Assembly: GCA_028023455.1 (NCBI GenBank)
Contig: JAQFVV010012394.1
Coordinates: 27,483,010 to 27,547,009 of the forward strand
Reading direction: 5' to 3'
Source: Epiperipatus broadwayi
Lineage: Eukaryota; Onychophora; Udeonychophora; Euonychophora; Peripatidae
Length of the DNA: 64,000 nucleotides
Shown here: positions 54,401 to 57,170 of the stretch, in pieces
How the letters are laid out: each line of letters begins with the position of its first letter
Numbering within the stretch: position 1 is the stretch's first letter
The notes under the pieces: model-generated
Told to the model about the DNA's origin: nothing
Seen by the model: the letters and a program-made list of their open reading frames with translations, nothing else
Database searches by the model: none
Program-made: the position numbers and the translations under genes

Positions 54401-56295
54401 GAAAGAATTAAGAGAGTAAAGTGGAACAGAGCTAAACATATAAAAAATGATGATGACTATTAAAATCTTAAATTGGACTCTAAGGGATTGTAAAAGACCT
54501 AGAAAGGAAGTATATGTCAGATAGGCGATGTGTACTGGTGAAATGTGGATGAGAGAGGCTAAAAATTGGAGAAACTGGATTAAAGTTGGAGAGATCTTCA
54601 TCCTGCAGTGAATCGATAGTAATAGAAAATGATGATAGTCCTAAAAGCCAAGCCAATAGAGAACTCACAATAATATTATAGAATTTAACAATAATAATAC
54701 AAACCAATAACACCAACACACTATTCTATACACTTAACATCATAAAAATGCAATATTTTATTAAACCATGGGTTCAACACCCATAGGAAAGTAGCACCTC
54801 CCTACTTCTGATATAGGCTGAATCATATTACAATTGGAATTAATTTTTACGGTTAATACATGGATTTAAGCCAATAAACATCACATGATCACCATTTCTT
54901 ATGCTTGCTTATAACTGTTATTAAAACAGGCAAAACTCTCCATACTGTAGTGCCACTCAGTGCAAGCCAGAGTAATCAATGGATGCCAGTAGGCTTGTGC
55001 ACAAAATCCCCATCCAATATGGGGATACTGGATGAGTAGGCACTGGATGGGGATTGTATACACAAGCCTTCTGGCATCCATTGATTATTCTGGTTTGCAC
55101 CGAGTTGCCTGTTTTAATACATGGATACATATCTGAACTGCATGGATTAATTTAACATATTTATTATCTAACTAAAAATATTTGTGTAAGTACTCACTAG
55201 CTAACCGAAACTGGATGGGTAGCAGGTTCGATGTAGGTTGCCTACCTTTGGATTGCACATATGGTAATATGAGCTAATTGCTAGACCATGAAACTTTTTC
55301 AAATATTTTCAACATTATGCATATATAAACAAATATATATAAATGTCGATATAACATGCACAGAGATGTCTTTCTTCTCACATTTAGTTCCAGGTTATAG
55401 TATGGATTCCAAAATTTAATGATATAAGTAAACCATATTATAACATGCATTTTAAATATACATATGCAAATATATGTCCATACTGTAATATATACTATGA
55501 ACTAAAAAATGAACATGTAAAAAAAAATCAAAACTTTTTTTTATTAAGTTCTCATTTTTTAATTTTTAATATATTTTACTCTGAATTACAGAAATGGATA
55601 TGAAGGATATAGAAGGGGGGATCTGCTGCACTTGCCAAACATTTAAAAAAAAAAAATTCATCAAACTGCTTCAGAAATTTAATTTGTTAAATGATCTGTT
55701 AAATCCAAGAGCAGTTATTTTCATCTGATTCTAGAGCTATCTATTATTAGCTTGAGAAATTAATGGACACCCGATGATATAGTGCTATAAAATCCCCAGC
55801 TCTGGACCCATTTTTACCTACAAAATTATGCAAGCAAATTAACCTGGATTTAAAATTTTTAGGATTTTTTTTTTAATTTTAAGTTATTATAATAGTAAGA
55901 AGTAAATATTTTAAATGCAACTTTGAATCCTAGTCTTCACTGACGGAGGCAAAAGCCAGAAAGTGATCTGGAAAAGGGGATTTTATAATATTACATCACT
56001 TTACGTCCAATGATTACTCAAATTAACAGCAGATGACTCTAGAGCAAGATGAAAATAACTTCTCTTAGATGCATATAATTAAGCATATAATTGGATAACA
56101 TGATGTTGATACGATGCATTAATACCTTGATACTTTAGAAACTAGACCTTTAAGATAATCAAATTCTCGATACACATTTCAATAAAGTTCAACTAATACA
56201 TAATAAAAAAATTATTTATTTACCTGAACATTATCGGCATTGGGTAAACGGCAGGACATACCCACCACCTGTAATCCAATCTTCGAAGCTTCCAT
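3243..56295 (-). CDS. FAS-like type I polyketide/fatty acid synthase, N-terminal part (10 exons, 3' incomplete)
   Basis: Spliced coding span, join of 56224-56295, 40456-40605, 35471-35633, 29139-29297, 23233-23457, 19746-19861, 15935-16049, 6870-7013, 4243-4353 and 3243-3422; every intron is GT-AG and phases agree (0,0,1,1,1,0,1,1,1), giving 478 codons without a stop. The product begins with a complete ketosynthase that condenses malonyl units onto a growing acyl chain. Visible in order: GMSCRLP, FW, RRWPEGLFGLP, FDADFF, DPQ, DTACSSS (nucleophile Cys156), GYVRSEG, EAHGTGT (His290), SVKSNIGH (Lys323, His328), NSFGFGG, then the KS-AT linker ending near FRGY (467-470). The domain order and these blocks match animal fatty acid synthase and the animal FAS-like polyketide synthases (AFPK). 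Divergence around residues 70-80 and 115-145 favours AFPK, but I cannot separate the two without the downstream domains and a tree. Expected to be a cytosolic megaenzyme; AT, DH, ER, KR and ACP should follow below base 1. Confidence 0.93.
3460..3610. repeat. Dispersed repeat, single copy of the FB6 family
   Basis: Shares the block ATTAAAAACTGGCATTGCAA and a following ATTTGTCTGA with the inverted pair at 16297-16650 in intron 6. Confidence 0.55.
4243..4353 (-). CDS. KS-synthase exon 9
   Basis: Residues 382-418. It contains AVNSFGFGGANAHV (386-399), the last KS signature, followed by the start of the post-KS linker. Acceptor tttttag/atggaa, donor cattgtg/gtacgt. Confidence 0.95.
4370..4550 (-). 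mobile_element. tRNA-derived SINE (monomer)
   Basis: On the minus strand an A-box-like TAGTTGGTTAGAGT is followed by a B box GGTTCGATTCTC (complement of 4469-4480), then a CGAAAC segment and an AT-rich tail ending near 4370. The head and tail match both arms of the palindrome at 21549-22036. Confidence 0.7.
4551..5230. other. Intron 8, unassigned
   Basis: No feature identified. This may include the decayed upstream part of the LINE at 5240-6130. Confidence 0.4.
5240..6130 (+). pseudogene. Degenerate non-LTR retrotransposon 3' region with C-terminal zinc finger
   Basis: Broken plus-strand frames show LINE C-terminal landmarks in order: VIIFKYL, RNRIHYAIAVHNRI, a HNMKAL segment, YLHWVGDM, LPKKVIYSEI, a WRAMIRQ segment, and finally ACDRCGHICSSQSGLHHF (about 6062-6116), a C2H2-type finger typical of the end of one LINE group. 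Numerous stops and shifts mark an old copy, antisense to the host gene. Confidence 0.6.
6131..6720. other. Intron 8, unassigned
   Basis: AT-rich, no recognised element apart from the probable 3'UTR of the LINE just upstream. Confidence 0.4.
6762..6860 (+). repeat. Diverged stem-loop repeat (CTGAAGAAG family)
   Basis: Contains CTGAAAAAGACTGTTGAACA followed by ATCGCAAC, a mutated copy of the stem-loop motif found at 2041, 9311, 36031 and 53203. It ends directly against exon 8 of the host gene. Confidence 0.45.
6870..7013 (-). CDS. KS-synthase exon 8
   Basis: Residues 334-381. It contains GLASILKVVLCLQHNIIPPN and PNPNLTG, the conserved KS helix and loop after NIGH. Acceptor ttttag/gtttagc, donor cttccag/gtatat. 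Confidence 0.94.
7490..7580. repeat. Small inverted repeat
   Basis: GTCAATCCCT and its complement AGGGATTGAC flank a short A-rich loop, with an outer G-run/C-run pair (about 7500-7506 and 7569-7577). A related end is seen near 27510-27530. Confidence 0.55.
8010..8250. repeat. AT-rich palindrome FB2
   Basis: Arms 8050-8084 and 8164-8199 (TTCTATTTAAAATTG and its complement) lie within a larger imperfect palindrome that extends to TGTACATAATT-type ends. It is fed by repetitive AT tracts in 7780-8010. Confidence 0.6.
8251..9015. other. Intron 7, unassigned
   Basis: No supported feature in this AT-rich stretch. Confidence 0.4.
9018..9130. repeat. Fragment of the FB12 fold-back family
   Basis: Contains AACTAGTCTGGGGATATT and a downstream ACACTAGATGGCAGAATG block shared with copies near 20250, 41150 and 43700-43850. 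Confidence 0.5.
9254..9438 (-). mobile_element. Short TIR element with stem-loop motif (FB3)
   Basis: The ends TTAAAGGATGATC and GGTCATCCTTTAA are inverted repeats. Inside, on the minus strand, CCTGAAGAAAACTGTTAGCA is followed by ATCGAAATG, a member of the CTGAAGAAG/CGAAAC stem-loop family. Confidence 0.5.
9439..10305. other. Intron 7, unassigned
   Basis: AT-rich intron with no recognised gene or repeat boundary. Confidence 0.4.
10311..10607 (+). repeat. Direct tandem duplication, about 130-165 bp unit
   Basis: Copy 1 (10311-10443) and copy 2 (about 10442-10607) share GATTCTGGTAGGCC, a T7 run and AAACACTATGAAGTGAAAGT in the same order with few changes. Copy 2 carries an extra AT-rich insert near 10475-10510. 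Confidence 0.8.
10989..12876. mobile_element. 1.9-kb inverted-repeat element with T-run interior (FB4)
   Basis: Terminal inverted repeats of about 85 bp (10989-11073 and 12792-12876) share GGTAATAGTATGAA, CTGAACCCTACC, TCTGATGG, TTTTTCAT and CACATCAATATACCG. From 11100 to 12000 the plus strand holds more than a dozen T runs of 8 or more, and a degenerate repeating unit (AACACTTTGTTTTT, then GGGTGTTGGTTTG, then AATTATCGA). 12240-12780 is richer in G+C and has no recognised protein. No transposase was found, so it is likely non-autonomous. No clear TSD was found. Confidence 0.65.
12877..14490. other. Intron 7, mostly unassigned
   Basis: Contains a short imperfect hairpin at about 13310-13365 (GTCCACTCC and AGTGGAC) and poly(A)/poly(T) runs. 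Open frames here have no recognisable product. Confidence 0.4.
14493..14716. repeat. Palindrome FB5
   Basis: Arms of about 90-100 bp: GGTAATAATTTGGCTGAAA on the left and TTTCAACCAAGTTATTACC on the right, with TGCTTTCG and CGAAAGCA near the centre. No coding content. Confidence 0.7.
14739..14852 (-). mobile_element. tRNA-like mini-SINE with 13-bp TSD
   Basis: Minus strand. An 85-nt tRNA-like body (14763-14847) has a perfect 7-bp acceptor stem (GCATTGG/CCAATGC), an anticodon-arm-like GCTGC-CTTGCAA-GCAGT, a long variable region and a degraded T arm. It is followed by TTTGACATATGG and an AT tail. The 13-bp direct repeat TAGAAATTTATAT (14726-14738 and 14853-14865) marks retroposition. Confidence 0.8.
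14870..15934. other. Intron 7, unassigned; poly(G) tract
   Basis: No gene recognised. A run of about 14 G lies near 15232-15245. The frame at 14904-15101 has no family match that I can make. Confidence 0.4.
15935..16049 (-). CDS. KS-synthase exon 7 (Lys and second catalytic histidine)
   Basis: Residues 296-333. It contains VGDAVE (296-301) and LLIGSVKSNIGH (317-328), with Lys323 and His328 completing the active site. Acceptor acttttag/gttggt, donor gcttctg/gtaaag. Confidence 0.95.
16297..16650. repeat. Inverted/direct repeat cluster FB6
   Basis: The left arm starts around TTTTTAGATAAATTCCAG, and the right arm carries the complementary GCTAAAATTCATCTAAAAAA. A middle segment repeats AAAACTGGCACTGTAAACTG directly. 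The family also occurs at 3460-3610. Confidence 0.6.
16881..17517 (-). repeat. Candidate solo LTR or LTR-like transcription unit
   Basis: On the minus strand a TATA box (GTATAAATAG, complement of 17410-17419) is followed after about 515 nt by AATAAA (complement of 16895-16900). The 104-codon open frame between them has no ATG start (it opens with GTG) and no family signature, so I do not call a gene. A TATA box and poly(A) signal about 0.5 kb apart are typical of LTRs; clear TG..CA ends and a TSD were not found. Confidence 0.3.
17518..18900. other. Intron 6, unassigned
   Basis: No supported feature; AT-rich with TATATG-type simple repeats. Confidence 0.4.
18914..19268. mobile_element. Palindromic tRNA-SINE-like element FB7
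   Basis: Nearly perfect arms run from the outer GGGGATTTGAACTCAGATTT to the inner ACCAGCA...TGCTGGT. B-box-like GAGTTCAAATCC occurs at both outer sides (complement of 18917-18928; 19198-19209), so two tRNA-like units face each other head-to-head. A candidate 13-bp TSD, TATAATATRAATA, lies at 18901-18913 and 19269-19281 (one mismatch). Confidence 0.7.
19282..19745. other. Intron 6, unassigned
   Basis: No feature recognised. Confidence 0.4.
19746..19861 (-). CDS. KS-synthase exon 6 (first catalytic histidine)
   Basis: Residues 257-295. It ends with the invariant EAHGTGT motif (288-294; catalytic His290), preceded by a helix containing SLMKSLYNEKG. Acceptor tttccag/atattt, donor acacag/gtatct, leaving phase 0. 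Confidence 0.95.
20030..20720. repeat. Diverged copies of the FB12 family
   Basis: AGCATTAGCATCTAGCAGTT with CAGGCTTGTATAAGGTGGCA near 20230-20275, and CCCCAGACTGTTTGTAGCTT with ATGGCTTTCATAAG near 20648-20680, are inverted or diverged parts of the fold-back family at 43602-43981 and 41000-41250. Confidence 0.5.
20872..21219. mobile_element. Non-autonomous hAT element (348 bp)
   Basis: TIRs CAGGGGTCTCCAACC and GGTTGGGGACCCCTG are of hAT type. The exact 8-bp TSD TGTTAATC (20864-20871 and 21220-21227) confirms the boundaries. There is no transposase inside. Confidence 0.92.
21549..22036. mobile_element. Head-to-head inverted dimer of a tRNA-SINE (FB8)
   Basis: The outer ends TATTTCCAATATTTAATATT and AATATTAAATGATGGAAATA are inverted. 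Each arm carries its own A box (complement of AACCAACTCGGCC; CTTGGTTAGAGGG) and B box (complement of 21723-21733; GGTTCGATTCCC at 21855-21866). The tRNA heads meet at about 21795-21805 and the tails point outward. The monomer is at 4370-4550. Confidence 0.8.
22112..22448. mobile_element. Probable hAT-derived MITE
   Basis: The left end CAAGGGATGGGTAAACTA and right end TTTCCCCATCCCTG are imperfect inverted repeats of hAT type. A TSD is no longer visible, so this copy is older than the ones at 20872 and 57640. Confidence 0.55.
22450..23232. other. Intron 5, unassigned; poly(C) tract
   Basis: No gene. A 14-base C run lies near 23121-23134. Confidence 0.4.
23233..23457 (-). CDS. KS-synthase exon 5
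   Basis: Residues 182-256. It carries the SSQFHRLHMLSQDGYCKSFD block (192-211) and NGYVRSEG (215-222), which form the substrate-channel side of KS, then the INCDGHKNH loop. Acceptor tttttag/cttcc, donor atcacg/gtaata. This is the longest exon found (225 bp). Confidence 0.95.
23696..24441. mobile_element. Complex palindrome FB9 with interleaved direct and inverted copies
   Basis: CACAAGATAG...CTTTGAGAAAATAA occurs twice in direct order (about 23721 and 24050) and once inverted (about 24297-24325). Flanking blocks with CACTGTTAAACAGTGATG and its diverged complement near 24353 are also inverted. A candidate 12-bp TSD ATTATTATTATA (23684-23695 and 24442-24453) is low complexity. Confidence 0.65.
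24454..26360. other. Intron 4, unassigned; TA/GA microsatellites
   Basis: No gene or element recognised. Short (TA)n and (GA)n tracts lie near 24738-24767. Confidence 0.45.
26361..26770 (-). pseudogene. Mariner-family transposon remnant (a)
   Basis: The ends GGATGTCCCAGTAAAAAA and its diverged complement near 26723-26752 (TTTTCATTGGGACATG) are TIR-like. On the minus strand a broken frame reads VEMIQTMHARE, ILKRFTRFRNGRESIEDN, the helix-turn-helix end of a mariner transposase. Most of the catalytic region is deleted. Confidence 0.65.
26771..29138. other. Intron 4, unassigned
   Basis: AT-rich. A short hairpin AATCTTGTAC/GTACAAGATT lies at 28572-28602. Open frames at 27970-28218 and 28698-28937 show no family signature. 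Confidence 0.45.
29139..29297 (-). CDS. KS-synthase exon 4 (catalytic cysteine)
   Basis: Residues 129-181. It carries GPSSVYDTACSSSLTALHAA with the nucleophilic Cys156, and ends in FALVG. The phase-1 junctions are exact (ttatttag/gttttag; gtaggag/gtaagatt). The segment between the exon 3 end and Ser140 is about ten residues shorter than in typical animal FAS. Confidence 0.95.
29298..29848. other. Intron 3, unassigned, ends with FB12-family fragment
   Basis: The last 60 bases (about 29790-29825) contain CTCACTGATGAAAACCACAA and ATGAAACTA, matching the inner arm of the FB12 family. Confidence 0.4.
30031..30819 (-). pseudogene. CR1 copy 1 C-terminal region with zinc knuckle
   Basis: Continuation of ORF2 after the in-frame TGA at about 30820-30822. 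It carries CKLCKEGIENIRHLLIEC, a C-x2-C-x7-H-x4-C finger found at the C terminus of many LINE ORF2 proteins, and ends with a normal stop shortly before the 3'UTR. Confidence 0.8.
30826..32190 (-). pseudogene. CR1 copy 1 reverse transcriptase region of ORF2
   Basis: Encodes 454 residues of RT: ARGLDGW, NYRPIAVTS, a YVSFIDIEKAYD block with catalytic Asp, GLRQGCPMSP, and FADDIFL with the catalytic Asp pair, then a YRYLGI thumb motif. It stops at a TGA that interrupts otherwise continuous sequence into the C-terminal part. The FADD box is intact here but broken in copy 2. Confidence 0.88.
32230..33237 (-). pseudogene. CR1 copy 1 endonuclease region of ORF2
   Basis: Encodes an apurinic-type endonuclease: VVETHL near residue 30, the GDMNGH block (about 133-138) and SDHNFIVIEM (about 216) with the DH catalytic pair. 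This enzyme nicks the target to prime reverse transcription. The frame ends at a stop 40 bases before the RT frame opens, so ORF2 is broken here; copy 2 has the same arrangement. In-frame sequence continues upstream of the first Met. Confidence 0.85.
33436..34882. other. Intron 3, unassigned
   Basis: No feature recognised between CR1 copy 1 and palindrome FB10. Confidence 0.45.
34899..35259 (+). mobile_element. Palindromic retroposon FB10 with 16-bp TSD
   Basis: Arms of about 140-150 bp (34901-35042 and 35069-35218) pair almost perfectly, from CAATGAGCATTGCCAATTG to the central AGGATAGCTT/AAGCTATCCT. A single-stranded tail (35219-35259, ending GGGTCATGTGATCTATG) resembles the tail of FB12. 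The exact direct repeat ACTAATTATGATGATA (34883-34898 and 35260-35275) is a 16-bp TSD. The right arm includes a run of about 12 G. Confidence 0.85.
35471..35633 (-). CDS. KS-synthase exon 3
   Basis: Residues 75-128 plus one base. It contains DPQVRILLEVSYEA (80-93) and TGVYVGSS, conserved KS core segments. Acceptor ttaacag/gaagtc, donor ctaaag/gtaata. At 163 bp it is not a multiple of three, so skipping or loss of this exon would shift the frame. It lies between two near-identical CR1 copies in the flanking introns. Confidence 0.92.
35634..36123. other. Intron 2, short unassigned stretch with one stem-loop motif
   Basis: On the minus strand GCTGATGAAGATTGCAGAAC followed by ATTTGAAACTG (complement of about 36025-36055) is a CTGATGAAG...GAAAC family member. 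Confidence 0.45.
36324..37467 (-). pseudogene. CR1 copy 2 RT 3' part and zinc knuckle
   Basis: Continues from FFADDIFL through YRYLRI, the same in-frame TGA as copy 1 (about 37113-37115), and the CKLCKEG...H...C finger. The C-terminal 224 codons differ from copy 1 by a single visible residue (L/M). Confidence 0.82.
37456..38484 (-). pseudogene. CR1 copy 2 reverse transcriptase, 5' part
   Basis: RT fingers and palm up to the sequence just before the FADD box. A longer A run (37464-37473 on the plus strand) shifts the frame inside the catalytic box. The rest of RT continues in another frame at 37119-37467. Confidence 0.85.
38595..39533 (-). pseudogene. CR1 copy 2 endonuclease region
   Basis: Same endonuclease as copy 1 (GDMNGH, SDHNFIVIEM). 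The frame ends about 20 codons earlier because of extra bases in A runs near 38605-38620, a private lesion of this copy. Confidence 0.85.
39777..40455. other. Intron 2, unassigned
   Basis: No feature recognised; short (TA)n near 40013-40030. Confidence 0.45.
40456..40605 (-). CDS. KS-synthase exon 2
   Basis: Residues 25-74, exactly 50 codons, phase 0 at both ends. It contains FW (26-27), RRWPEGLFGLPSR (42-54) and KFDADFF (63-69), the block that in animal FAS precedes the DPQ motif. Acceptor ttactag/gaattc, donor gaaaat/gtaaaa. After FF it reads RLDEN, where FAS usually has GVHPK, so this turn is divergent. Confidence 0.9.
40975..41260. repeat. Fold-back repeat, FB12 subfamily
   Basis: AATCAATAGATGCTAG and CTAGCATCTATTGATTACTC are inverted ends. 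Between them CCCAGACTATTTTCTAGCTT and TATGGCTGCCATCAGTCAG match the core of the FB12 family. Confidence 0.6.
41261..41990. other. Intron 1, unassigned
   Basis: No supported feature. Confidence 0.4.
42000..42375 (-). pseudogene. Mariner-family remnant (c)
   Basis: The minus frame reads LGNTATEMFKITQTI (complement of about 42115-42159), a mariner transposase N-terminal segment. The right end GGCACTGCAGGCAGTTTGGA plus GAGAACCAGTCTC matches the end of the mariner remnant at 57171. Confidence 0.5.
42880..43400. repeat. Large palindrome FB11 (arms about 200 bp)
   Basis: The left arm includes GCGCTAGAATTGACACG, CTCCTGTCAATAATTG and TTAGAGTTTGACCTTATTA. The right arm carries their complements in reverse order (AAACTCTAATTTAG, CAATTATTGGCAGGAGAGAG, TGTCAATTCTAGTGCATG). 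The loop is about 43100-43170. Confidence 0.8.
43602..43981 (+). mobile_element. Palindromic retroposon FB12 with 17-bp TSD
   Basis: Long arms: TCCATACAGTAGTGACACTC at the left and CACTGAGTGTCGCTACTGTA at the right, with CCCCAGACTAGTTTCTAGCTT and its complement inside. A unique 3' tail (TTTGTGTAAGCC...GGTAATCATGTGAT) follows. The 17-bp direct repeat GATGATAGTRTAAGATA (43585-43601, 43982-43998, one mismatch) is the TSD. Confidence 0.85.
43999..45200. other. Intron 1, unassigned
   Basis: No gene or repeat boundary that I can support. Confidence 0.4.
45212..45284 (+). tRNA. tRNA-Gly(TCC)-like sequence, probably retroposed
   Basis: A 73-nt cloverleaf: acceptor GCGTTGG/TCAACGC plus A, anticodon arm GCTGC-CTTCCAA-GCAGC (anticodon TCC), T arm CCGGGTTCGATTCCCGG with a perfect B box. 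The body closely resembles animal tRNA-Gly-TCC. It lacks a nearby T4 terminator and is followed by TTTGACATATG and an A run, the same 3' tail as the mini-SINE at 14739-14852, so a SINE copy is as likely as a working tRNA gene. Confidence 0.7.
45400..46010 (-). pseudogene. Diverged CR1 3' fragment
   Basis: The minus strand carries a diverged version of the CR1 C terminus: ATREF, SIYI and ME-KKCLSIYI segments (about 45915-45990) and SDYTESG (about 45626-45645), then a CR1-like 3'UTR with an AGTCAAGTCACACAACG-type end. It is older than the copies in introns 2 and 3. Confidence 0.6.
46011..48430. other. Intron 1, unassigned; two poly(C) tracts
   Basis: No recognised gene. C runs lie near 47571-47581 and 47717-47726. 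The frame at 46962-47216 has no signature I can assign. Confidence 0.4.
48433..48502 (+). mobile_element. tRNA-derived SINE head
   Basis: GCCCCATAGTGTGACGGTAG, then GCCCTGAGTTCGAAATCAGA with a B-box-like GAGTTCGAAATC, then an A/T run. The tail length is unclear; it may extend to about 48700. Confidence 0.55.
49125..50042 (+). pseudogene. RTE endonuclease domain
   Basis: 305 open codons: IIGLCESRR near the start, VYAPTSSH, an EDFNARIG block (normally GDFN, so the conserved Gly is replaced by Glu), LDYILTNRKY and GSDRQLV (normally GSDH-R-LV). The altered GDFN and SDH catalytic motifs suggest the enzyme is no longer active. The start used is only the first ATG in an open frame. Confidence 0.8.
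50055..51840 (+). pseudogene. RTE reverse transcriptase, multiply interrupted
   Basis: Shows KGKAPGNDGI, DWKNAVLILIFKKGD, RNYRPISLLSVLYKIFTK, then past stops FVDYEKAFDS, a degraded RDGVKPVDSISPKFFT block, LSHLDFADDVVF with the catalytic Asp pair, NYKYLDQII, VLPVLTYGSETWTL (about 51417-51458) and RPKWSWAGYIARR (about 51598-51636). It is clearly RTE-like and non-functional. Confidence 0.8.
51846..53150. other. Intron 1, unassigned
   Basis: No supported feature. Confidence 0.4.
53152..53317 (+). mobile_element. Short TIR element with well-formed stem-loop motif
   Basis: The ends CATATAATACTAAATCATT and GATGATTTAGTATTATATG are inverted repeats. Inside is CTGAAGAAGATTGCTGGAGC followed by AATCGAAACTG, with a perfect 6-bp stem GATTGC/GCAATC and TGGA loop (about 53203-53235). 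Confidence 0.65.
53838..54625 (+). pseudogene. Second RTE-type LINE fragment
   Basis: A 3' fragment of the element at 48940-51845: EKGVQQGNSISPKLFTEVF, then TTNTLERLLMQM-like thumb sequence, WNRAKHI, a CKRPRKE segment and a similar 3' end (ATCGATAGTAATAG). Many stops; no 5' half. Confidence 0.7.
54866..55113 (-). mobile_element. Palindromic retroposon FB13 with 13-bp TSD
   Basis: Same family as FB12 in opposite orientation: TCAATGGATGCCAGTAGGCTT and its complement surround a short centre (ATCCAATATGGGGATACTGGAT). The 3' tail with GGTGATCATGTGATGTTTAT is at the low-coordinate side. The exact direct repeat TTAATACATGGAT (54853-54865 and 55114-55126) is the TSD. Confidence 0.85.
55127..56223. 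other. Intron 1, 5' part: a possible tRNA-like relic and an FB12-family fragment
   Basis: GTAGCAGGTTCGATGTAGG near 55229-55248 has a B-box-like core but no convincing A box. CTTCACTGACGGAGGCAAAA to ATGATTACTCAAATT (about 55935-56025) resembles diverged FB12 sequence. Nothing else was seen. Confidence 0.4.
56224..56295 (-). CDS. KS-synthase exon 1 (start codon)
   Basis: Residues 1-24, starting at the ATG at 56295. An in-frame TGA lies 6 nt upstream (ac-tga-agg-ATG), so this Met is the first possible in this exon. It encodes the first KS beta strand and the VVGMSCRLP block, the counterpart of the IAGMSGKLP-like start of animal FAS, and ends at Gln24 with a phase-0 donor (cag/gtaaat). An 18-T tract lies just upstream on the coding strand, so a 5'UTR intron acceptor may sit close to the ATG. 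Confidence 0.88.
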
Positions 56296-57170
56296 CCTTC
56301 AGTCGGTTAAAAAAAAAAAAAAAAAAACCTTTAAAAAAAATAATAATTATGTAATCATTTAAAATAATATAACAAACTATAAATTTTAAAATATAATTTT
56401 AAAACTATGCAACATTATTCAGCAAAAAAAGCAACTGATCCAATCAAAATGAATGATGTAACTTAAGTGAAACTGGCAGATATATTAATTTTCAACATAA
56501 TACAATAAATAAAGTAGAATCATACTAAAATAATTGGCACTTTTTGTGACCCACTCACATCATAACGTAAGGAGATTGAGAACATCTAATAATGACATGA
56601 AGTATGAAAGAGTATCCAACATCCATCTCATTCTATAATTATTGATCATCGCCAAACATCACAAGTATTCTCACAAAACCATCCAATAAAATCTCATACA
56701 TGCTGATGAATAAATTATCTGAAAATCAATCTGGCTACAGATGCGTCTCGATTTTGCTAAAAAATGGTTGCAGGATTATCATTCAGAAAAGAAAAACAAT
56801 ATTAACCTTCAATGCTCTAGTAAGATGAATAGCTATTAAAACAGGCAAAACTCTCCATACAGTAGTGATCATGTGATGTTTAGTGGTTTAAGATGAATAG
56901 CTATTGCAAATAATACAAGCTCTGAAAAAAAGACTGATAAATAAGCAGCATACAACTTGTTATCAGCTTAGATACTAGACTATTATACAACAGTCAATTG
57001 TGCTGCTATCATGTGACAGAATATTCTTCAAGTTCGATAACACTTAACAACTACTGGAAATCATTGCAAAGAGATACTAAGTTTTTCATGCTTATCTCTA
57101 TCAGTCTTTGATAAAAACATATGATCATTGGCAGATGCATCATGGGAGTGCTTGTCAAACATTCTTGGTA
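56296..57170. other. Presumed 5' flank/5'UTR of the KS gene
   Basis: Holds an A18 tract beside the ATG (about 56310-56327) and an FB12-family tail (AGGCAAAACTCTCCATACAG, 56843-56862, then GTGATCATGTGATGTTTA). I cannot identify a transcription start or TATA box with confidence. Confidence 0.4.
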
